Source: Candidatus Melainabacteria bacterium (lineage in GTDB: Bacteria; Cyanobacteriota; Vampirovibrionia; Obscuribacterales; Obscuribacteraceae). From it: a DNA stretch of 28,733 nt. The stretch is taken from contig PLXC01000067.1 in NCBI GenBank assembly GCA_003151275.1, positions 1 to 28,733 of the forward strand. The letters run 5' to 3'. Positions 24,034-28,733 of this stretch are shown piece by piece. The notes below the pieces were generated by a model. The model saw only the letters and a list, made by a program, of their open reading frames with translations, was not told the origin of the DNA and ran no database searches. A program made the translations under genes and the position numbers. Every line of letters starts with the position of its first letter. The stretch's first letter is position 1.

Positions 24034-24822
24034 ATGACAATGAATCATAATACCGAGCAGGCCGAAAAGCACATCGATAAGGATTTGCACGACCATCCTA
24101 ACGATTTCAAACCCGTTTATAAGGAACTGCATGACTTACGGAAGAAAGAAGGCAACGAGCACTTCCATCAAGATCTGAAAGAGATCAACGACAAACTACA
24201 AAAAGACGGCGTTTTGCCGCACATGAAAATCGTCGAGAACGGCGAAGATTTCGCTGTAGCCGATGATCGAAGTGACAACCCCAAGCATGCCGCCATCGTC
24301 AGCCGCAGCAACAGTGCGCCCAAAGAGTCCACGCAAGAATCCAATACATATAAAGGCATGGGTTACAACGGCTGGAAAGATAGTGTCTCGGGTGGTGGCG
24401 GAGCAAATGGTGGTTTAGATACTCATGCCGTCAGTGGTAACATCCCAACCGGTCAACAGAAAGCATTGATCGATCAAGCGCTCAAGCTGGCCGTTCCTGG
24501 TTTTGAGAACATGACTCCAGCACAGCAGCAAGCGCTTGAATCCGCAGTCAACACTATCGTTCAACATGAAAGCGGATGGAATCCCAACGCCATAAACCTG
24601 ACCGACTCAAACGCTGCGGCCGGTCATCCGTCGCAAGGCCTTATGCAAACGATTCCAGGCACCTTCAAACAGTACGCTTTGCCCGGCTACAACACGAACA
24701 TCGACGATCCACTTTCCAACTTGGTTGCTGGCATTCGCTACGCAGATTCGCGCTACGGATCTCTACAAAATGTTCCCGGTATAAGATCTCTCGCTTCTGG
24801 AGGAGCTTATCAAGGTTACTAA
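24034..24822 (+). CDS. SLT-type lytic transglycosylase
   Basis: The 262-residue protein has a C-terminal lysozyme-like SLT domain (about 140-258): catalytic Glu179 in [14 protein letters not shown], then [12 protein letters not shown] and [18 protein letters not shown]. The N-terminal 130 residues are charged (many His, Lys, Asp) and end in a Gly-rich linker. Lytic transglycosylases cut the glycan strand of peptidoglycan. There is no signal peptide, so it needs another export route, or lysis, to reach the wall; phage-related or type VI/VII-associated muralytic enzymes share this feature. It has its own promoter and leader. Confidence 0.85.
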   Translation: MTMNHNTEQAEKHIDKDLHDHPNDFKPVYKELHDLRKKEGNEHFHQDLKEINDKLQKDGVLPHMKIVENGEDFAVADDRSDNPKHAAIVSRSNSAPKESTQESNTYKGMGYNGWKDSVSGGGGANGGLDTHAVSGNIPTGQQKALIDQALKLAVPGFENMTPAQQQALESAVNTIVQHESGWNPNAINLTDSNAAAGHPSQGLMQTIPGTFKQYALPGYNTNIDDPLSNLVAGIRYADSRYGSLQNVPGIRSLASGGAYQGY

Positions 24823-24852
24823 TCGGATCACCCAGCGTGCCTGTTGATTGAA

Positions 24853-24911
24853 CGCTCCCTGGGAGCGCACGCGTCCTCGCGTGCATCACCCACGCGAAGC
24901 GTGCTTCGGCA
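24853..24911 (+). terminator. Cluster of three GC-rich hairpins
   Basis: CGCTCC/GGAGCG (24853-24867), GCACGCG/CGCGTGC around TCCT (24867-24884) and CACGC/GCGTG (24891-24903) follow one another just after the transglycosylase stop; a TTTTG run comes at 24914. This is probably a transcription end or a REP-like palindrome cluster. Confidence 0.45.
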
Positions 24912-25048
24912 TGTTTTGTCTCCATGCTTACAGGTCTCAGCGTTTGGTTTGTCATTGTGGCATGTCAATGACTTCACCGTTCTGTGCGACGAAGGGCTTG
25001 TATAAGCCACTTAGGCCGGATCGATTCTGTCAAAGCTCCGCCTAGTTG

Positions 25049-25753
25049 ATGACATCACCAGGTATAAGGCTTCTAGGTTGTGATGCCCTGACAAACAAAT
25101 TGATGATTAAGGAAGGCGAGTCTACCTATACCTCGATGCTGTTCATCGCTGGCGTCGCTCTGATATTGAGTGGAAGTAGCGCCATTCAGACTGGCTGGCC
25201 CTTCTGCTGGTGCGGTATGGGGTTCATTCTTGTTGGATTAGCTTATGCCCGATTCGGTGTAAGCGTCTTTGGCAAGCGACTTGATGGGGGACGCTTCTGG
25301 CTCAATCGACTAATTCTCTGTCCTTTTCTTTTGCTGAATTATGTCATGTGGCATTTGCGCCATCGTGTGTTTAGCAGAGAAGATATGTGCAATGAAGTAG
25401 TGGCTGGTATCTGGTTGGGACGCCGTCCTCTAGACGGTGAATTGCCTGCCAACGTCACCACGGTCGTAGATTTGACAGCTGAGTTTTCAGCCACAACCCA
25501 TGCAAGGAAATTGAAGTACTTTTGTGTTCCAACTCTCGACGGATGCGCGCCACATGACGAAGAGTTTCGCCAGCTTATGTCAAATCTATCGGCTTCTTGT
25601 GAGCCAGTGTACATCCATTGTGCTGCAGGACATGGGCGATCCGCAGCTGTGGCTGTCGCATTGCTAGTTGTCGCGCGGCCGGGGAAAGCCACCGGCGCCG
25701 CCAGAGCGGGATTTTTGTATTGCGTTATACGATTCCCAATTCGGCGGCGATAG
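25049..25753 (+). CDS. Membrane dual-specificity phosphatase, 3'-truncated
   Basis: Residues about 31-103 hold three hydrophobic helices (TSMLFIAGVALILSG, GMGFILVGLAYARF, LILCPFLLLNYVMW). A dual-specificity phosphatase domain follows: GIWLGRRPLDGELP, VVDLTAEF, an Asp (PTLDGC) as likely general acid, and the signature YIHCAAGHGRSA (Cys about 192 as nucleophile, Arg about 198). Such enzymes remove phosphate from proteins or lipids. The helix after the signature breaks off at about VALLVVAR, and the last 25 residues read into the neighbouring resolvase DNA. The end of the phosphatase domain is therefore lost. A TTG at 25046 is an alternative start. Confidence 0.75.
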   Translation: MTSPGIRLLGCDALTNKLMIKEGESTYTSMLFIAGVALILSGSSAIQTGWPFCWCGMGFILVGLAYARFGVSVFGKRLDGGRFWLNRLILCPFLLLNYVMWHLRHRVFSREDMCNEVVAGIWLGRRPLDGELPANVTTVVDLTAEFSATTHARKLKYFCVPTLDGCAPHDEEFRQLMSNLSASCEPVYIHCAAGHGRSAAVAVALLVVARPGKATGAARAGFLYCVIRFPIRRR

Positions 25754-26279
25754 TCCTAACAGTTCGCCCCTCAAATAGAAGACGTTTTACGCGTTCAGCG
25801 CGATCGAAGCACGGTTGTCCTATAGCTCCGCTTTTGGTGCCCTTAGAACGGGCGTGAGCCATCCCAGATTTGATTCTCTCTCGGAGTAGGTCGCGCTCAA
25901 ATTCCGAAATGGCGGCGAGCACATTCAGCATAAGTTTGCCCTGGGCGGTTGATATGTCTATGTCCGGCCTGTTGACTGCGCGGATGGCGACTTGTCGATC
26001 CGCCAGCTGCTGAATCGTGCCGCGCAGATCGGGCGTACTGCGGCCCCACCTAGATAATTCGGAGACCAGCACCATATCTATTTGGCGCGTTCGGGCCAGG
26101 CTTATAACCTTCTCGCGCTCGGCCCGGTCATTCTTTGTTCCGCTGGCGATTTCTTTGGCGACCGCAACAATTTCAAAATTGCTGCGCTCGGCATAAGCGG
26201 TCAGTTCGGCAACTTGCCGTGCGCAGGATTGATCGGCGGTGCTTACCCTGGCGTAAAGCGCTACTCGCTGTAGTCTCAA
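25725..26279 (-). CDS. Serine resolvase/invertase
   Basis: The 184-residue protein has the resolvase N-terminal domain with nucleophile Ser13 (VALYARVSTADQ), DMVLVSELSRWGRS, and the long E helix (ISEFERDLLRERIKSGMAHA). A C-terminal helix-turn-helix begins (VKRLLFEGRTVRTIAAELGI) but stops after its first helices; about ten residues of the usual recognition helix are missing. The 3' end lies at the junction with the truncated phosphatase and overlaps it by 29 bases, so both may have been cut by the same rearrangement. It could come from a Tn3-type transposon or another mobile element; no transposase adjoins it. Confidence 0.85.
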   Translation of the reverse strand: MRLQRVALYARVSTADQSCARQVAELTAYAERSNFEIVAVAKEIASGTKNDRAEREKVISLARTRQIDMVLVSELSRWGRSTPDLRGTIQQLADRQVAIRAVNRPDIDISTAQGKLMLNVLAAISEFERDLLRERIKSGMAHARSKGTKSGAIGQPCFDRAERVKRLLFEGRTVRTIAAELGIV

Positions 26280-26361
26280 AATTGCGCTGATTGCCTGTAC
26301 AATTGACCTGCTCTTTAGGGATAACCTGAAAGATGATCAAGTGAAGTTAACCGGGAGGATT

Positions 26362-26931
26362 ATGATGCGGAAACTATTTGCCATAGTTGCGCTATGTTTG
26401 GTGTCGAATTTTGGCTTTAGCCCATGTTGTGTCGCCAGGCCCCAGAAAGTTCGCTTCGCCACACGTTGTAATGGCGAGAATAGTACGGCTCTCGCGCAAT
26501 TTGCAACCGGAATTCGAAATGGTGAACAGGCTGCGATTGGTTTTAGCTTGTTAGCCAATAGAGCTACCGCCAGCGCAGAGCTAATACACTTTCCTGTGGA
26601 GGAGTTTACCCGGGTCAGTGGAACTGTGAGAACCAATTTCGGAATAACTGCAAATACTCCATTTTCAGTCACCGTCAGAGGCGTGACGCCAGACGGGGTA
26701 CAGCATAGCGGCACTGCGATTGTGGCGCTTCCTGTTAACGGCGCGATTGCTATGACAGTCACCGCTCAGCAGCTATCCCCAACGCTTCCCGCAGGTGCCC
26801 TCCTGACGGACGTCACTTTCACCCTGACAAACACAGGCACGACACTACCACTGGTGACTATCACTGCTTTAGCTGTTAATAATCAATTGTCTATTTTAGC
26901 CATGGACGCGCCGCTTTCAACTTGCCCGTGA
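26362..26931 (+). CDS. Exported beta-rich protein
   Basis: GGGAGG lies just before tandem ATGs at 26362 and 26365, so I chose 26362 over the GTG at 26341. The signal peptide is MMRKLFAIVALCLVSNFGFS. The mature part (about 160 residues) is rich in Thr, Val and Ala (RVSGTVRTNFGITANTPFSV, LLTDVTFTLTNTGTTLPLVT) and looks like an immunoglobulin-like or pilin-like beta sandwich; three Cys are present. Function is not recognised. It is divergent from the resolvase, with about 80 bases between starts. Confidence 0.55.
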   Translation: MMRKLFAIVALCLVSNFGFSPCCVARPQKVRFATRCNGENSTALAQFATGIRNGEQAAIGFSLLANRATASAELIHFPVEEFTRVSGTVRTNFGITANTPFSVTVRGVTPDGVQHSGTAIVALPVNGAIAMTVTAQQLSPTLPAGALLTDVTFTLTNTGTTLPLVTITALAVNNQLSILAMDAPLSTCP

Positions 26932-27347
26932 AGCGCGAGTTATCCAAAGGTCTTGGTAGATTCCGAAAAACCCGTTCGTCCCATGGTGTCGCCAAAAAAA
27001 TTCCTCGATCGGCCGGAGCCGGCAATTTTAAACACGAAATTATAAGCTAGTGAGCGATAGCCGCAGTTGTTTTTTCTTCGACTGGAATAAGTTTGCGAAT
27101 TGCTGCATGCAGAGAAATTGCCGCCGGCGATCCTTTTTCAAGGCGGCCAAGATCGTGTCCTAGCACGAATGATGTTGTCCCAGGATTTTTCGAAGCAGAT
27201 TTCATCCTACCGTAAATTGACTTGCGTCTTGGCTTACGCGACTCTGGTTTTCAATTTTGTGTTTCAAACATCGTCGTGTTCAAATGAGCCGGGCAAAGGC
27301 TCTCCGAGTTTCCATTGCTTAATCGCGTCCTGGAAACAAGCAACTAG
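26932..27347. other. Spacer with no supported gene
   Basis: A frame opens at 27100 but loses protein-like composition after about 60 codons. Its early part (MMLSQDFSKQISSYRKLTCV, then LAYATLVFNFVFQTSSC) could be the signal of a lost lipoprotein feeding into the next ORF through a frameshift. GGCCGGAGCCGGC followed by AATTTT near 27013 could be a weak terminator for the beta-rich protein. Confidence 0.35.
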
Positions 27348-27356
27348 TTCAGGAGC

Positions 27357-27764
27357 GTGCTGTCCGAATTCGACGATATTGAAAACTTGGACACCAATCC
27401 AACTTTCCTTTTCAACACCATTCAGTTCGTGCTCACTGGCCCAACTGCAGATTTCGGCGTGTTCGTTGTATACGTACCCCCCCATGGCGACACCGCTAAG
27501 AAATTCTTTTCGGTCGCCAATGGTGGATTGCACCTGGTCAACGGCAAATACTTCATTAGTGCTGGAAATGGGAATTTGCAGATTCCAGTGGGTTCTAGAT
27601 TGAACTTTGTGGATTTTGAGCTGGTGAACGTGAATGACTGCAACTCTCCGGCAGAAATTGTTGACGTATCAAACGTATTTGTGGACAAAACGTTTGTCAA
27701 TTATGAACTCGACCATGGCGTAATTGAGAATGAAAACGACTCATGCTTCAGCAACGTCGAATGA
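27357..27764 (+). CDS. Hypothetical beta-rich protein, possibly 5'-truncated
   Basis: The frame opens after a TAG at 27345 and the first start is a GTG with AGGAG only one base before it, which is too close. The protein (TIQFVLTGPTADFGVFVVYV, FSVANGGLHLVNGKYFISAG, LNFVDFELVNVNDC) is beta-rich with no known motif. On the minus strand a fully overlapping frame with the same codon boundaries is also open (27264 to about 27670). Second codon positions favour C over G on this strand, so I prefer this one, but not firmly. The N terminus may be lost. Confidence 0.35.
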   Translation: MLSEFDDIENLDTNPTFLFNTIQFVLTGPTADFGVFVVYVPPHGDTAKKFFSVANGGLHLVNGKYFISAGNGNLQIPVGSRLNFVDFELVNVNDCNSPAEIVDVSNVFVDKTFVNYELDHGVIENENDSCFSNVE

Positions 27765-27813
27765 GCTAGCCGTTTAAGCATAGCCCCATGCTTGGAATGT
27801 GCTGCACATATAG

Positions 27814-28419
27814 CGGCATGCCCAGTACCAAAAAGACTGGACAAAAGCGCTGAAAGACACACAACAAGCACTTTTGCTCAGTCCTAGATATGAACGAGCT
27901 TACATCACTCAAGCTTGGGCACATGATCGATTGGGGCACTTGTCAGAGGCAATTGAGGACTACGATAAGGCTATTGTCTTGGTGCCAAAGGACGCTTCTG
28001 CGCTCTTTAATCGAGGCATGTGCTACCGAGAGCAGAAGCAATACAAAAAAGCCATCGCTGATTTCAATGAGGCGATCAAATATGATCCGCAGGATGCAAT
28101 TAAGTTTTGCGCTCGGGCCTCTGCTTTGGTAAGCGACCACCAGAACGAACAAGCTATTGCTGACTGCAACCAATCACTAAAATTAAATCCGAATCGCACG
28201 CATCCCCACTTAAGTCGCGGCATTGCCTACGCACAGCTCGGTAACACCAAGCTTGCCTTGCAAGATTTCGACGAAGCGATCAGGCAATCACCAGACTATG
28301 GAGAGGCCTACTTTGAGCGCGGTTTGGTTTATAAGTCCCTGGGCAAATCTGTCCTTTACAAAATTGATGTCCAGAAAGCCAAAACATTCGGTTATCAATC
28401 ACCAGAAGCCATGAGATAA
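27814..28419 (+). pseudogene. TPR protein missing its 5' end
   Basis: At least four tetratricopeptide repeats are clear: RAYITQAWAHDRLGHLSEAI, then ASALFNRGMCYREQKQYKKA, HPHLSRGIAYAQLGNTKLAL and EAYFERGLVYKSLGK. TPRs bind other proteins. The first usable start is a TTG (27874), but coding continues upstream as part of another repeat (AQYQKDWTKALKDTQQALLL) to a TAG at 27811, so the start lies inside a repeat. I infer that the N-terminal repeats were lost. If the TTG is used, a 181-residue protein could still be made. Confidence 0.65.
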
Positions 28420-28440
28420 ATTAGCATGAGAGGCAAAAAC

Positions 28441-28459
28441 ATCGCACCAGTTGTGCGAT
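28441..28459 (+). terminator. Hairpin after the TPR gene
   Basis: ATCGCAC (28441-28447) pairs exactly with GTGCGAT (28453-28459) around CAGTT, 22 bases after the TPR stop. No T run follows, so termination is uncertain. Confidence 0.35.
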
Positions 28460-28546
28460 TGGATTGGTGTTGTTGCGGAGTGATCGGGGGCAATGATGTG
28501 GTCGCGATTTGATTGGTGTTCTTGCGGGCATCGGGGGCAGTGATGT
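28455..28546 (+). repeat. Two-copy direct repeat of about 43 bases
   Basis: GCGATTGGATTGGTGTTGTT at 28455 recurs as GCGATTTGATTGGTGTTCTT at 28504. Both continue as TGCGG, then ATCGGGGGCA and TGATGT. The period is 49 bases with a few substitutions and a short indel. No gene is present. Confidence 0.6.
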
Positions 28547-28673
28547 TATGTTAGGCGAAGTCTCCGGCGTCACCTTACTCGATTGACTTTGAACAATGGC
28601 GACAGTCGCGGGATTTTTCTTTGAGCGCTGCGGCCTAATTCAGCAAGTAATGATCAACGACAACTTGCGCGCC

Positions 28674-28733
28674 GTGCGAGGTAGCAGGCTTAGTGCCATT
28701 CAGGACGCAAGGGAATCCGAAACCTTAGTGCGC
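28674..28733 (+). ncRNA. Structured repeat, copy B (runs off the window)
   Basis: This is the partner of the element at 841-1012. GTGCG, GGT, AGGCTTAGTGCCA, CAGGA, AAGGG and CCG follow in the same order, then CTTAGTGCGC to the edge. If this is an omega-RNA-like element, an IscB-type gene would be expected on the + strand just beyond the window. That is a prediction, not something visible here. Confidence 0.35.

Noticed and set aside
26337..26762. 141-codon minus-strand frame
   Set aside because: It is the mirror of the exported beta-rich gene, whose signal peptide and ribosome site are clear.
27100..27603. 167-codon plus-strand frame
   Set aside because: Only its first 45 codons or so look like a protein; the remainder is Ser/Cys/Pro-rich shadow of the next frame. 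Its start region is mentioned as a possible lost lipoprotein signal.

Overview
The window looks like accessory chromosome from a free-living bacterium with a cyanobacteria-like gene repertoire. My best guess is a non-photosynthetic cyanobacterial relative (Melainabacteria/Vampirovibrionia, Obscuribacter-like). This is inference from several traits: an S1-domain protein with a DUF4388-like tail, a secreted protein ending in an 'RLDLLEKTVFG' motif, a cytoplasmic-looking SLT transglycosylase, NarL-type regulators and many lineage-specific secreted proteins. No rRNA, intact tRNA or core housekeeping operon is present, so the taxonomy is unproven.

Layout. (1) 1-9.9 kb is a defence and stress island, almost all on the + strand: a frameshifted coiled-coil protein, a small truncated gene with a GC-rich structured repeat, a Clp-N-repeat protein without an ATPase, a VapBC-like PIN toxin-antitoxin pair, a coiled-coil protein with two membrane helices, a PAS-only protein (- strand), a HEPN protein (R-x4-H) followed closely by a TIR protein, a DUF2971-like protein and a second, larger HEPN protein. 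(2) 10-14 kb has a NarL-type response regulator, a secreted protein with a broken downstream partner, and a tyrosine integrase flanked by two tRNA-like fragments and short direct repeats (an integration module). (3) 14-22 kb is a patchwork of secreted or unknown proteins, an IS66 remnant, a frameshifted Cys-rich exported protein, an S1-domain protein and a YcxB-like membrane protein. (4) 22.2-26.3 kb holds a second tyrosine integrase behind a strong stem-loop leader, an SLT transglycosylase with its own promoter and repetitive leader, and a membrane dual-specificity phosphatase cut short next to a serine resolvase. (5) 26.3-28.7 kb has exported or unknown proteins, a 5'-damaged TPR gene, a tandem repeat and a second copy of the structured repeat running off the end.

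The two integrases, resolvase, IS66 relic, tRNA fragments and decayed ORFs mark a mobile, rearranging region. The HEPN, TIR, PIN and Clp-N genes fit the toxic-effector style of antiphage or abortive-infection loci. At least four genes are broken at short homopolymer runs, which may be real decay or residual sequencing indels. The strongest leads are the HEPN + TIR pair, the TIR gene's internal ribosome-binding site, and the repeated GC-rich RNA-like element at about 0.84-1.0 kb and at the window end.
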